Source: Apostichopus japonicus (lineage: Eukaryota > Echinodermata > Holothuroidea > Aspidochirotida > Stichopodidae). From it: a stretch of 64,000 bases of DNA. The stretch is taken from contig NC_092582.1 in NCBI RefSeq assembly GCF_037975245.1, forward strand, positions 24,960,077 through 25,024,076, given 5' to 3'. Both the position numbers and the translations under genes were made by a program. Below, piece by piece: positions 13,138 through 25,551 of this stretch (positions are counted from its first letter, which is position 1; the number at the start of each line of letters is the position of its first letter). Under the pieces are notes generated by a model. That model searched no databases, was not told where the DNA came from, and was given only the letters and a program-made list of their open reading frames with translations.

Positions 13138-15028
13138 ATTCAACATAAATTGGGCCTACTGTAGCCTATGCCAAAATCATACAGACTGATAATGCATCAG
13201 TTACGCATGCGAGAAACATTACTTATGGCTCTCATACGGTCCCTTGTAAAACAAAAACAAAAACCTTTGAAACAAAATAATAACTTTTACCAGGTACGAA
13301 ATATATTTCACTAAAAAAATTTAAAAAATGTAAATTGTTAGCAAAACTAGTACTTGTGTATGTGCTTAAAAAGCTACACAAGTGCCAGCATTTGGCATCT
13401 GAGCACCTTCAAAAATCACACACCCCCTCCTCCTTAGACCCCTTCCCCAGGACGGCGATCAGTATACCCGGCACTCAGGAAATCCTGGGCACATCCCTGT
13501 ATACTGTACTGTACTAGACCAACAGTGCCTGTTTGTGTGAATTAACTTCACAGTACTACAAAAGATTGTGTCCAATGCAACCTGGGCGCAGGCCATGAGC
13601 AACCTACTACTGTATACTTTTGACAATTAACCTTACCTGTCCCCGCAAAATTAAAACATTTGTACAACCTGTCTAGAGTGACTAATTATCACACCTAATT
13701 TAATACTAGTTGCTTAACTGTACAAGATCAATACCAAAATGCAATTTCTAGAGTGAACACAGCGCTGTACAAGAAAAATAAAATTAAAAAAAAAACAGTG
13801 CAAAAAACAAGAACATAAATAGACTATGACATGGAGAAAGAAAACACACATAAAATGAACACCAAATACAAATGATCAACCAAAAAGGTGAGTTTTTAAG
13901 ATAGGACTTCAAGATTGGAATGGATTTGGCTTCCCTGATGTTTGGTGGGAGATCATTCATAAGCGTGGTGCAGCTATCTGGAAGCTCGATTACTGTTCGT
14001 GTCTTTGGAATATAGAGAAAGAGTTTGTCATACAAGGATTGATGTCGATGTTATCGAAATAATAATGACTTCTGAGAGATAATCTGGAGCCAGAGAGTGT
14101 AAGCACTTGTACACATAGACGATGATATTGAAATTAATACAAGTCCTGATTGGAAGCCAATGGAGACGTTGCAATGACACTATTGGGATGGTCACGTCCA
14201 ACTATTAAAGAAGATTAGTCGAACAGTTCTGTTTGGCAGCGTTTAAAGCCGTGTAAGATCGTGTGGATCAGTGGCTCCCAACAACAATATATTATCATAG
14301 TCTACTCTGGAGAATATAAGAGACTGGACTGCCACGGTTGCAGCTTGATTCTTCCATAGAACGGCGTATGCGCAGATAATAACTAACGCATGACAATGTT
14401 TGAAGATATCTGATCAGCCATAGTCAAACCAGGGTCAAACATTATTCCAAGATTCCTGAGTGATGTTGTTGGTGTCATTTGAACACCACCCAGTTTAAGC
14501 GTAATACTGTTGAGACAAGAAATAGATCCCGATGAGCCGGCTAATAGAAAATCAGTTTTTTTTATTGATGGATATGCAATTTATTGGGTAAACTTCCAGT
14601 CTTTAATTTGTTTAATACAAGTTTTCAGTTTGCAAAGAGCATCATCACATGCAAAAGGAATTCTAGGATCAAACATCACATACGTTTGCATATCATCTGC
14701 ATAGATATGGTAGCAGATGTTATTGATGAGCAGTATCTTGCAGACAGGATGCGTATAAATGCTATACCCATGTGGTCCCATCATGGATCCTGCTTGGAAG
14801 CCATAGTCCATCGTATGGGGGCACGATGTGATGCAGGAGATGCACACCCTGTCTCTCCGATGATTAAGGTACTGTAGCTGTTAAACCAAGGCAGTGCTGT
14901 GTCTGTGACATGAAAATCTTGCTGTAGGCGGTTAACAAATATTGATTGGTCTATATAGCTTAAGTCAAGCATAACTAGAAGAACAGCCTGTTGTTTGAAT
15001 TGCAGATATGAATTTACCAATTACACAT

Positions 15029-15321
15029 CAGGGATGTGCTCACACTGGGCACTGGGCAGCTGCACCCAGCAGCTCTGAATGCCGCCCAGCACAAGCAGTA
15101 TTTTAAACATTTCCGCCCGGCACTTTTTTTATGATAATTTTAACAAATTTTACCATAACCAAGTCTGGGAGAATACATGGCACAGAATAGGAAAATAGCA
15201 CCATCTAAGCATACTTCATGTGCAATATTTGTCCAGTGGGGAGGGGGTACCCCACCCATGAGATCCCTCTCCCAGGGTGTGGATTCTGCCCGGCACTCAA
15301 ATATTCCTGAGCACATCCCTG
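15029..15321. mobile_element. MITE copy 2, inserted in the dead LINE
   Basis: The ends CAGGGATGTGCTCA and TGAGCACATCCCTG are perfect inverted repeats. The flanks CACAT (15024-15028 and 15322-15326) form a 5-bp duplication. It is 293 bp long, carries the same GCCCAGCAC and GCCCGGCAC blocks as copy 1, and interrupts the LINE between the FHSTKSALL and LDLS segments of the RT. Confidence 0.9.
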
Positions 15322-15538
15322 CACATAGAAGAGCTGATTTGGTAGAGTGGAAAGGCTTAAAAGCAGACTGGTCTGTTGTAGTCAAGTTATTCTTATACAG
15401 GTGCTCATTTAAGTGATCTGCAGCAGCCATTTCAATAATCTTGGCAAGAACCTTAAACTTCACGACGGCCTGTAGTGTTTTAGAGTGCTTTTATCCGGCA
15501 TCTGTATTTTGAGATATGTTGAGATGATCCCTTTCCTT

Positions 15539-15564
15539 GAGGGAGGGAGGGAGGGAGGGAGGGA
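15539..15564. repeat. GGGA microsatellite
   Basis: A run of GGGA/GGAG units in the LINE remnant. Confidence 0.85.
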
Positions 15565-17514
15565 ATACACCAGATGAAAAGGAAACATTGATCAACCAAG
15601 TCAGAAATGGAGCAAAGCAAGACGAGTGTTCCTTCAACGGCCAGGTCAGGACTGGATCAAGCAAAAGAAGACTTTGTTTTACAATTTCTTTTCACAGAGT
15701 AATGACTGCATCATCCTTAACTGGCCTAAAATCAGTCAGCCTACTGTACTAACTTCTGACCAGGGATGACTCTCATGGCTGACCTACTACACTAACATGA
15801 CTCAGTCACAAGTACATTTCTTTCACTTGCATGATGAATACTAACTAACTCATTTACATCATGATAACGACCATGAGTGCTCGAGTCCAAGCTGTCTCTT
15901 GTCTTCTTAACTTTCTCGGTGAAGAAAGACGCAAACCTATTTGTCCGAATTGATATCGAGTCAACTGTAGGGAAAACTTTCGCACCCATAAATTGAGCAA
16001 CGTGTTGAGAACCATTAAATTGCTTTCTTAATTGGTAGCAAAGAGTTGGACTTTATAGTAGTCCCACTTTACCTCAGGGTTAATCATTTGATCCTCTTCA
16101 GCTTTCTGTTCAAGGAAGATCTGTTTATCGACTTCCAGGGCAGATTTTTTCAGCTATTAGTTTTCACAGCACCGCTGGACACAACAATCTTCGTCAATGG
16201 ATCGTTTCATTATTCCCACGGTAACCGTGGTAAAACAGTCCATATTCTCTCTGACTCAGGACAATATTTGTCCGGAATTTCCGTAACAGACATTCCATAA
16301 TAACAAACAAAGATCATTGCAGCTCGCATGAATCGACACAGTGTCAACAGTTTATTTTGAAGATCCTGGACAACAACATAAACAGCCATCTTCTGATAGT
16401 TTCTGGATGAGCGTTCAATTTCCACAGGCTGTGGTTTCCTGCATTGGAGATCACAGAGAAACAAGGAAATGATCTGACATTTAATTTGTTGCAACACTTT
16501 CCAGTCAGTAATTAGATTGTCTTCTGCTCTAGAAAGGAGAAGGCCAATGATATGACCGTTTCCATGTTACAGTAGTTCCGCGATAATCTTCGATGAGTCC
16601 AACTTCAGGGATTACTTTCAGGAATTGTTTGACATCAGTTTTTCTTGGGGGGTTGATCAGTTCGTGTGTACATTGAAATCACCAGTTAGCAGTAGTTTAC
16701 AATTTAATATTGCAATTTCATTGCCAAAAATGCGTCCAACTTTAATAATAAGGAATATTTTGTTTGTAAATTCCATTCTCTATAGAGGGAGGTGGTCTAG
16801 ATATTGCAATGGGCATAGATATTTTGTTTTCCCCCATAACACATGTATGTTCAAAAGTGTCTGGTTGAAATTCAATGGAGGTATACACATTTAAAAACCT
16901 GAGTTACAGAGAATTCCTATTCCTTCACCTTGAGTTCCGGTATCCCTGTTAATAATGATGACAGAGTAGCTGTTGGGGGTTAATGCAAAGACTATAAGAA
17001 CGTGATCAATCATCTTCTTTTAGCCAGGCTACAGTTGAAATAGTAAATCGAAAATAGTGCTTTCAAGAACATAATCGTGAGTATAGTTTTGTTGCACAGT
17101 ACGGATCTAGCAGTCCACGAATTAACTGATTGTTGGTTTGGATCAAAAGGTCTCCATTGGCCGAAGGTTAAATAGATTCACACACCGATTTACTGCTCTA
17201 GTTGAAAGCAGGAGATGCTCAGAGATATGAACAGGGATTTTAAGAATACTCTGTCTATATCCACCACAAGTTCCCCGCTTTCTAATACGTTTTCTTCAAT
17301 GCTTTGCTCTTTGGTCCACGCTGGGTTATTATGACTTGGGCAAAGGTCTATTATTTGAGCAAGTTCAATTTAGGTAGGTTGCGGCAAGTTTCCAAATTCA
17401 GCTGACAGATTTGATGGTTCTGATCCAATTGTTGACTTGTTTCTAGGTTACGTAAGCAATCACTTGAGAATTAAAGTTCTTCTAGCTTGATATTGATGAC
17501 CAGTCATCAGGCGT

Positions 17515-18020
17515 TTGATCTTGTATATATTAGAAGTTGTAATTAGTATTATTGCCAGTAGTAGTTGTATTATTAGTGCCAGTATTAGTAGTAGTAGTAT
17601 TAGTGCCAGTATTAGTAGTAGTAGTATTAGTGCCAGTATTAGTAGTACAGTAGTAGTATTAGTGCCAGTATTTGTAGTAGTAGTATTAGTGCCAGTAGTA
17701 GTATTAGTGCCAGTATTAGTAGTATTTATAGTAGTATTAGTGCCAGCATTAGTAGTAGTATTAGTGCCAGTATTAGTAGTAGTAGTATTAGTTCCAGTAT
17801 TAGTAGTACAGTAGTAGTAGTATTAGTGCCAGTATTTGTAGTAGTAGTAGTAGTATTAGTGCCAGTATTAGTAGTAGTAGTAGTATTAGTTCCAGTAGTA
17901 GTATTAGTGCCAGCATTAGTAGTAGTACTTAGTAGTATTAGTGCCAGTATTAGTAGTAGTAGTACTGTAGTAGTAGTAGTATTAGTGCAAGTATTAGTAG
18001 TAGTAGTATTAGTACCAACT
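17515..18020. repeat. Array of AGT/ATT triplets with GCC interruptions
   Basis: Irregular units such as ATTAGTGCCAGT plus variable (AGT)n runs. All unit lengths are multiples of three with few exceptions, so long frames stay open on both strands (Val/Pro/Leu- or Thr/Asn-rich). I consider these artefacts. Confidence 0.92.
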
Positions 18021-20861
18021 TTGACATCCTTGTCAACATAAAAAATATCAACCAAGTAATGTGTAAATGCCTCTGAAGTTGGTGATCTGAGAAGCCCAAT
18101 CTGATCAGCACAATAATCCAATCATACAGTTAATTATGTTGAATTGGTTAAACAACCTTACACTAAACTACACAACACTGACATGCGGTCTGTGAGGGCG
18201 ACCTGTATAGTCGCCATGGATACTCATTACATACAGTTTATCAAGCTGTGTGGTGGTTTACTTATATTGCCAGGGTTTTAACAGAGCAGCACACAACCCT
18301 AAATTTCTTGGTTTTGTGTGGCCCTGTTTACATTTAGACCTCGAGCACTGTTTCCAACCTCTCGCTCAGTCATGTTACAGTGTTACACTGTGGTGTTATG
18401 CCGTGTTACACTGTTGTATTAAGTCGTGTTACAGTGTTACAACCAAAGTCAGACTAGGATTGATGGAGGATCAGGTCTGCACCCTCTGTTATACATGTAA
18501 TGTAAATGCAACTCAGGGATTGAGCCAGTAACCGTGGTGATCTTTAACTTTTGATTCTTGTTTGTTATGTGCATAATTAATGACACCTTTAATACTAGTA
18601 GGCATAAGTAGCAGCAATGCCTATTGTTTCACGTTTTTACTTCTGATAAAGAAACCCCAACTCCCTGTCTGTTGATCAAGAGGGCAGGGTGTGATACCTA
18701 GCACAGGGTCTTATGTAAATGAGCAGTGGTTTGAAATCAATTTAATGGTTATAACAGCAAGCATTTGTTGTTGTAAATGAACCATTTAGTGATTGACATT
18801 TGACCAGATTTTTATATTGCTGGGAACTGTAGTGATGCTCATATATATGGTATGAATCACTCAGTTTGGTCACATGGTGTGAATCTATCACCATGGTCAC
18901 ATGGTGTGAATCTTTGCTTTATTATTGGTTACTTTTATGATTTGGTTAAAAGTTAGTTATGTGTCTTCATGAAAAATGTATGTAGAAAAACCAGAGTGAT
19001 TTGAGCACATATTTGTTAACATAAATTGTTAACATCCAAACAGTAAAACTAATAGAACATATTCTTGCAATATGCCACAGTGATTGGATGTGTTCACATT
19101 CCATTCCATACAGAACCATCTACGCAGTGATTGCATCAGTGTGTGTTTACGTATATTATAGTATGTATGACACCTTTTTGGAATTCATCAGGTGTAGATT
19201 GCCATTATTACATTTTGGGCTAATGAATTGGAACAAAGATTTCTACATAAAACAAAATCCTATTTTTATTTCATAGAGATGCTTCGTTGATGCAGTCGTA
19301 GCATGCAACTTGGATGCAATTTTGTAAAATGGACCCAGCCTAGCCTACTGTAGATTTATCATAAGGTGCAGTGGACAGACCTCTTGTGCATAGATATTGT
19401 AGTGTGCCTAGCAAGCCTAAATGTATCACTCAGTGTACATATAGCAAACATATTTGTTGCTTAGCCTATCTGATTTATCATTAGCACACGGTGAAGAATG
19501 ATAAGAATGATTTAAACAACATCTTTTTGAAAGTTCTTGCTTATGAGCAGTAAATTTTGCTGTGTTTTTTACTCGTTGTAAGTGTCTTTTGCACAGTCTT
19601 GTGTCATAGCACCTTAGTGCAAATTTACTTTTGGATTTTGGTGCTTTATCAATTTCAGGATTGAAAGAATTTAATATAGTTCTAGTACACAGTAGATGAG
19701 TAGTTTGTGCATTGAACCTATATTGTGCTAGATAGCATATATAACATAGAGTTATCATGAGTGCAGCGAAAATAGAATTGTGCTCAGCAGAGATTTATAA
19801 TTTGCCGACCGTGTGTACATTACTATGCTTTAATACAGCCAACCGTAGATGTACATAGCTTGTCCCAGTGTTTTACTACTCTGCCAACATATATCTCTCA
19901 TCAATGTCTTACAATTTATATAGAGTTGAAGCATGTTCAGTGTCTAAGTTATGCTCAACATTGACTATCGGATTTGTAAACGCAATCAACGCTCTATATG
20001 GCTCGATGCGTACAGGCTTTTAGTGATGTCGGCTTCCTACAGGCTCAGTGTACCCATGAGAGTAAACGATGCCAGCGTCTCGGCTGATTGTGATAGCAGC
20101 TAATCTTTCTTCAAACAGACCATGCGAGAAGGCAACATGATTAATTTTTATCTGAGATGTCACCTAAAGACAGTTATGTGATTGGTAATACAGTCCCTGT
20201 CAAACTTTCTTTTCTCTTTGTAGTTAGGTTAAGACTTAAAGCATATATTTGTCAGCGATTGCCATCAGCGATTCTGATATTTTTTTATGTTCAGTCTGTC
20301 TGAGCACTACTTTGTGAGGGCTTTATAAATGATAGAAGAAGTACTTTAAAATGTCTCAGTAAAAAGTTAAGGTGGCAGGGGGAGGGTGCGGGGGGTCAAA
20401 ATATGCGGCCAATGCTGACGAATTTTGAAAGCAGCCGGGGCAAGCACTGTAGGGTTCATGGCTGTTACAATATATATGGGTAGGATTTTAACTTAACTGT
20501 TAAGTCCTGTGAGTCTGTGTATGTAGAACATGCAGTATTAACATGCTTAATGTCTCACACGTTACTTATCTAATCTGTCAGACAGAGTAGAAATTAAGCA
20601 AATTTGTCAATGAGATCCCCACATTTTAACGATACCATTGCCTTTCTACAGTATGGTGTTTAACTGAGAAATACTCTGCTCCTTGCTTACCTGTCTCTTT
20701 ACAACCTCAGCACTCTCAACTGGTCTCTTTAAAGTTTGGTTTGTCCTTGAGATTCTGTCTAAATGTTAAAGTTGTCTAGGGAAGAAAATTTCAAAAGAAA
20801 ATAAAACCTGCAAGCAATATGTAAAAGAGTCTACTGGGTCACCAAGATATGAACTTCATCA
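18021..20861. other. Unassigned DNA, no gene seen
   Basis: No splice-consistent exon and no recognisable domain. A short TGTTACAGTGTTACACTG-like cluster lies at 18365-18442, and a duplicated GGTCACATGGTGTGAATC at about 18870-18912. A 110-codon - strand frame at 19426-19758 shows no known motif. Confidence 0.5.
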
Positions 20862-20965
20862 ATAAATAATAATAATAATAATAATCAGCAGTTATTTTTA
20901 CAACGCTTAAGCGACCACAAATGTGGGAGAAACCCCAGAAAGTGCTTATGGATTACAACTTACAC
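20862..20965 (-). repeat. Probable LINE 3' tail remnant
   Basis: An (AAT)n run is followed by ACAACGCTTAAGCG. On the - strand this reads as a GCGCT-like block and an (ATT)n tail, the usual end of CR1/L2-like LINEs in invertebrates. No coding part is attached. Confidence 0.4.
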
Positions 20966-22621
20966 ATTGTGAAAATGGTTTAACCCATTTTTTTTTTGGC
21001 CACCAAACACAGGTTTTTCTGGTTTTAATATATGAATGTCACAAGAGATGTTTAAACTTTTGGTGAAGTCCGAACACTATTTTTCCAAAAAAACCCATCA
21101 ACATTGAGAACTCTAGCTACAGTTAGCCTAACCATTTTAACTTGTTGTTTGCAAAATCCAGGGAGTTGTTGGTCAAATAAAGGCTGACCCCCTGTTGTTA
21201 CCATCGTCACTCGAGTGACTTCATTGTCTGTGCAGTCTAGTAAAATCTGAAAAATATCTTAATCTGAGTAAATAGCTGTACTTACTATACCTGTGGAGCA
21301 TTCCACTACTACAGTAGGTTGAACCTGATGAAAAGTAAATTATCTAGTGTGCTTTCACACAAACCTGTCTCCTCACTACAAATGCACCATGATATCCCAA
21401 AATGTTACAACGGTTGTGAGTGGACGGGTAAGCTTGTTGCTATGGTAAGTATGCAATGCAGGGGTGCATTGTGAAATTAATGGTTATTAAATTAGAAATG
21501 AATTCATCTTTTGTAAAGTGTGATATAGAGTTATTTATAGAGCTGGAAAATATCTATGAAATTTGATGCCAAAAAAAACGTTACTTCAATGAAGCCCAAG
21601 GCATTCTCTGTGCAGGTATTTATAATCTGGCAATTGTCTGTGGTAAAATGGAAAGGAAGATGACAAGCACTTGCATTTACCTTTAACTACGATGGAATCT
21701 CGACTTGGTCGTTTCACATTTCAAATCTACAATATTCCTTGATTAAAAATGCATGCATAAGCAATACCCAGATATATATCTCCTGGCCATCGAGAAGGTT
21801 GTGTTTCCATCGATAACTTTTGTACTGTAACAGTGAGCTTTACGCTCAGTTTATACACTTTATTCATCGCTTTTATTTGATTTACCAATTTCCAACGCTG
21901 CCTCTGTGAGTGTTTTCTTACCAGCAAAACGTCTAGAATTTCCGGATCTTCGTTGAATACTAGAGCGTTGATCCTGCCGAGGACAGGATAGCAAGAAATC
22001 GCAGATCGAAGGACGACCAAGAGACCCAATGGCGGTATGGCTAAACAGACAAAACAAATCAAATAGAAGAAGTGGAATCAAACAAAAATGTTCGGCTGCA
22101 CACATTCAATCATGGAAATTCTATCTAAATTCTCCTGGACATGAAATCTTAGAATTATTACAATGCTTGCCGGGATCGCAAATGGGTTTTTTATTGTCAC
22201 CTCAAGGTACATGTCAACATTTCTAACTTTATCATTGATGGGGTCTTTTGCAGCATAATTTGTAGTTGGCTCAAAGGAAGACAAGATGTGAAAAGTTTAA
22301 AAAAAGGGGGGGGGGGGGAAGAAATGGGGTAGAAGCTTGTGTGCTTTCTAAGCCTTAAGGTTCCAAGCTTAAATTTCATGGAGCTTAGTTGACTTAAAGA
22401 AATATATCTGGTGTGCAAAGTTACATGCAGTCAAATCTATTGATATCATTTGGTTTGAATCTCATTATTTGACCATTTAATTTTGAAGGGTCAAAGATGA
22501 GACAAAAACTGTTTTGCAGTTTGTTAGAGAGAAAAAACTGCAGTAGCTGCAGCACATTCTGCAGCAAGGCTGAAACAATATCAAACAATAGAGATAACTG
22601 TACATCTGCTGATCAGCAGCA
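20966..22621. other. Unassigned DNA, no gene seen
   Basis: A fragment near 21412 (GTTGTGAGTGGACGGGTAAGCTTG) belongs to a dispersed family also seen near 20690, 24795, 25770, 31140 and 34390. Overlapping frames at 21727-22280 on both strands have no recognisable motif. Poly-G lies at about 22307-22317. Confidence 0.45.
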
Positions 22622-23373
22622 CTGCCTATTGTGTGATACAGCAATACCTATTGTGTGAAATGACAGTGCCTATTATGTGAAAAGACAGTGCCTAGTGCTT
22701 ATTGTGTGAATTGACAGTGCCTATTGTGTGAATAGACAATGCCTATTGTGTGAAACGACAGTGCCAATTGTGTGAAATGACAGTTCCTATTGTGCGAAAC
22801 ATCAGTGCCTATTGTGTGAATTGACAGTGCCTATTGTGTGAATTGACAGTGCCCATTGTGTGAAATGACAGTGCCTATTGTGTGAAACGACAGTGCCTAT
22901 TGTGTGAATTGACAGTGCCTATTGTGTGAATTGACAGTGCCCATTGTATGAAATGACAGTGCATATTGTGTGAATTGACAGTGCCCATTGTGTGAATTGA
23001 CAGTGCCTATTGTGTGAATTGACAGTGCCCATTGTGTGAAATGACAGTGCCTATTGTGTGAAACGACAGTGCCTATTGTGTGAATTGACAGTGCCTATTG
23101 TGTGAATTGACAGTGCCCATTGTATGAAATGACAGTGCATATTGTGTGAATTGACAGTGCCTATTGTGTGAATTGACAGTGCCCATTGTGTGAAACGACA
23201 GTGCCTATTGTGAGAAACAACAGTGCCTATTGTGTGAAACAACAGTGCCTATTTTGTGAATTGACAGTGCCTATTGTGTGAAACAACAGTGTTTATTGTG
23301 TGAATTGACTATGCCTATTGTGTGAAACAACAGTGCCTATTGTGTGAAGCCTATTTTGTGAAGCCTATTGTGT
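22622..23373. repeat. Tandem repeat, 22-bp unit, about 33 copies
   Basis: The unit is TTGACAGTGCCTATTGTGTG plus AA, with variants AATGACAG, ACGACAG, GCCCATTG and GCATATTG. Variant order repeats: the block at about 22887-22982 recurs at about 23065-23158, which is eight units further on, so part of the array is a higher-order repeat. Confidence 0.93.
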
Positions 23374-24325
23374 GGTACTGCAGCACAATAGATTATGTCC
23401 TCAGCAGCCTGTCTGCCACAGCATGCTGTAGTCTCCTCAGTGTCTTATTTTTTTGACCGAGCACCTTTACAGACTGATTATCTATTGCAGATGCCTGAAC
23501 ATGTCAATGTGTAAAAGTTAGAGGTGCTGACATTTCAATCTTAGAGGGAACCTCTTCAGAGGGGAACTGACAATATGCTTTCTGTCTGTTTCTTGTCAGT
23601 TTGACCCCGTGAGAAGTTCTTGCTCGGATTGAAACAAAGACTTGAACAAACTTCATACTGTTTACCCATAACTTGGCTACAGAGAGAAAGGGCACTTAAA
23701 GTTTACTTTTCAGAAAATTTCGCGACGCCTTTACTTCTCTTTCGGAACATCTTACTTCACTGAGAGATGCCTTCTCTTAGTCAAATACTGTATGTTATTG
23801 AAATTAATTTATGGACAATATTTTAGTAGAACGTGCATATATATTGCATACATGAATATTTAATTTGGTTTAATGGATGCAAAAGTGAGAATGTCAAAAT
23901 ACAGTGCCTAGGTAATTAATTGATTAATTAAGTTAGGTGTCACCATCGAATGACTACTGTAAGTGCGGGAAGCAGGTGGAGATACATGGATGGCTGATTA
24001 AATATAAATTCATTTATCCAGGGCCTGCAGTCTTACCTCATAGGGTAGTTGGTTGATGTTGACAATACCACTGTGACAGAATAACTGTTTGTGCATACGA
24101 ATATATATGGTGAATTCAATGTGAGATTACAGGTTGCAGTAAATTAGGTTGGGGTGAGGGGGATGGGTGAGTTTCCCCTCTTACCACATCTATGTATGTA
24201 TTCACACCAGACTGTGATTAATACAGTATTTAAAAATAGTCAAACCTTGATTATTTGGACTGGGGGTTGTCAAAAAATGGGAAGTCGTAAAAATCAAGTT
24301 TACATAACAAGACCTATATTTTGCA
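23374..24325. other. No gene seen (outside the small repeat at 23508)
   Basis: AT-rich sequence without recognisable exons. The 63-codon - strand frame at 23504-23695 is a translation of the hairpin-core repeat and its flank. Confidence 0.45.
23508..23572 (-). repeat. Diverged copy of a hairpin-core repeat family
   Basis: On the - strand it reads CCTCTGAAGAGGTTCCCTCT then AAGATTGAAATGTCAGCACC and ends in CTTTTACAC. It aligns with the better copies at 28443, 34225 and 35239, in which the CTGAAGA, stem and GAAA order is clearer. Confidence 0.6.
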
Positions 24326-24500
24326 TATATATGGGCGCTTTGACACTAGATCCAGATCAGATCTCGACGTAGGGATCTGATGCTGACGTCGAGGTCACGG
24401 CTGTAGTGTAAATGCAGTTCAGATCTGGATCTGATCCTCCTTTCTTGATGAGCATGGGCATTGACCAGGATCTGATCCGGACGTCGAGATCAGCAACATT
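24326..24500. repeat. Cluster of GATC and GACGTC palindromes, probable MITE
   Basis: GCGCTTTGACACTA near 24331 is mirrored by TAGTGTAAATGC near 24404, suggesting short inverted ends. Between and beyond them GATCCAGATCAGATC, GACGTCGAG and GATCTGGATCTGATCC are packed together. Such GATC density stands out against the AT-rich surroundings. Confidence 0.4.
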
Positions 24501-25307
24501 ATATACACTCCCATATCAACAGTGGCCCGAGATATCTGGTGACCTCATTACGTCACACGAATGCATTCTGGCTACAATTGCAGTAGTTATATACTTGTTT
24601 TATGGTCACCCCTCAATGATGAAATTTGTAATTATCCTTTCTGACACTCTGCTACTCAAATGCTGGATCTCGTGATCTGGAAGGGTCGACATGTTAACAT
24701 TTTGTGGGGTTCTCGCCAGGAGCTACGCACAGACGCTCTTTTGTGTGTAAATGTTGATAAACCATGTCAGTGCTTCTGTTAATTTGCTCTCCACTTACTT
24801 GTCTCCTCACCACCTCAGCACTCTAGTTCTGCGGTGTGTATAGTGACTGGGTAACCTTATAACACTGTGCACCCTCTATGATACTAAAGTAAATATCATG
24901 TGTACATGTCGCGACAAAATTGATGAACATTGCATGTTGAATCTTGTTTTGTAACAGGACCAATCTGGGGCATGTTTTGACACATGTACAGTAAATAATA
25001 AAAATTGCTAAATTTAGTGGACGGAAAGTTTGAAGTACCCTCATAAAACTCATTTTTAATCATGGGTTTGAAAGTTTACATGGAATAAGTTTACATGGTA
25101 TTCATAATGTCATGTCGGTATTTGTATTAGTGTGTTCACACTTAATTATTCTTTACATTTATTCATATTCTGTTGCAGTGTGTTTTTCAAATTTTTTTGG
25201 TGAAAATTCGGGCAATATGCTGAGAATTTTTCGGGCAGGTACTGAAAGCAGAATAATTGCAATGTGTTTTTCAATGGTTAAACTGATATTATTACTACCG
25301 TTATTAT
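24501..25307. other. No gene seen
   Basis: Contains one copy (about 24795-24870) of the dispersed CTTGTCTCCTCACCACCTCA family. The frames present are short and unrecognised. Confidence 0.45.
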
Positions 25308-25551
25308 TGTAACGACTTCCCCAATAATTATAACCAATATGGAAGGGTAATAACAGGGAAAATATAACCAAAATTTTTCACGCGCTCCGCACACGTTCAA
25401 CATATTCATGTGTATATCATATAGGCATTTATTGGTTATTTGCATGTGATGTAATAAACGATGAACGCCTATATGATATGCACATTAAGATGTTGAATGC
25501 GCGCGGGGCAAGCGAAAAATTTTGGTTATATTTTTCGGGCAAGTCGTTACA
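25308..25551. mobile_element. Foldback (long-hairpin) MITE
   Basis: It begins TGTAACGACTT and ends AAGTCGTTACA. The left arm reads AACCAAAATTTTTC then ATATCATATAGGC; the right arm carries their inverse complements GAAAAATTTTGGTT and GCCTATATGATAT. Each arm is roughly 100 bp, and the left arm has an extra ~35 bp near its outer end. No ORF. Confidence 0.8.

Larger units (their letters stand above)
11864..13499. mobile_element. MITE copy 1 (CAGGGATGTGC ends), split by a nested element
   Basis: The ends are CAGGGATGTGCCCA and TGGGCACATCCCTG, perfect 14-bp inverted repeats. The flanks are both TATACT (11858-11863 and 13500-13505), a 6-bp target duplication. The inside repeats GCCCAGCAC motifs. 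A second element occupies 12007-13137. Removing that leaves a MITE of about 500 bp. Further copies are at 15029 and 32193. Confidence 0.85.
13755..17500 (-). pseudogene. Decayed CR1-like non-LTR retrotransposon (endonuclease + reverse transcriptase)
   Basis: Reading the - strand from 17.5 kb down, fragments follow in the order of a CR1-type ORF2. They are a basic KRGTCGGYRQSILKIPVHIS (~17.25 kb), HDYVLE (~17.05), RPPP (~16.79), LLLTGDFNVHTN of the endonuclease (~16.68), TEKVKKTRDSL (~15.9) and QSAFKPFHSTKSALL (~15.37). Then come LLVMLDLS (~14.97), GFQAGSMMGP, YADD of the RT catalytic site (14692-14703), LGGVQMTPTTSLRNLGIMF (~14.45) and LMNDLPPNIREAKSIP (~13.94). Many frameshifts and stops interrupt it, and a MITE splits the RT domain, so it is dead. 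Clade within CR1/Jockey-like LINEs is uncertain. Confidence 0.88.

Noticed and set aside
17515-18121. Val/Pro-rich and Thr/Asn-rich frames
   Set aside because: Triplet-type simple sequence array.
19426-19758. 110-codon - strand frame
   Set aside because: No recognisable motif; composition typical of chance frames in AT-rich DNA.
21727-22105. 111- and 81-codon - strand frames
   Set aside because: Overlapping frames without family resemblance or splice sites; not supported as a gene.
22622-23373. CRISPR-like array
   Set aside because: Repeats are contiguous with no unique spacers, and the genome is eukaryotic. The same holds for the 33-bp array at 52721-53600.
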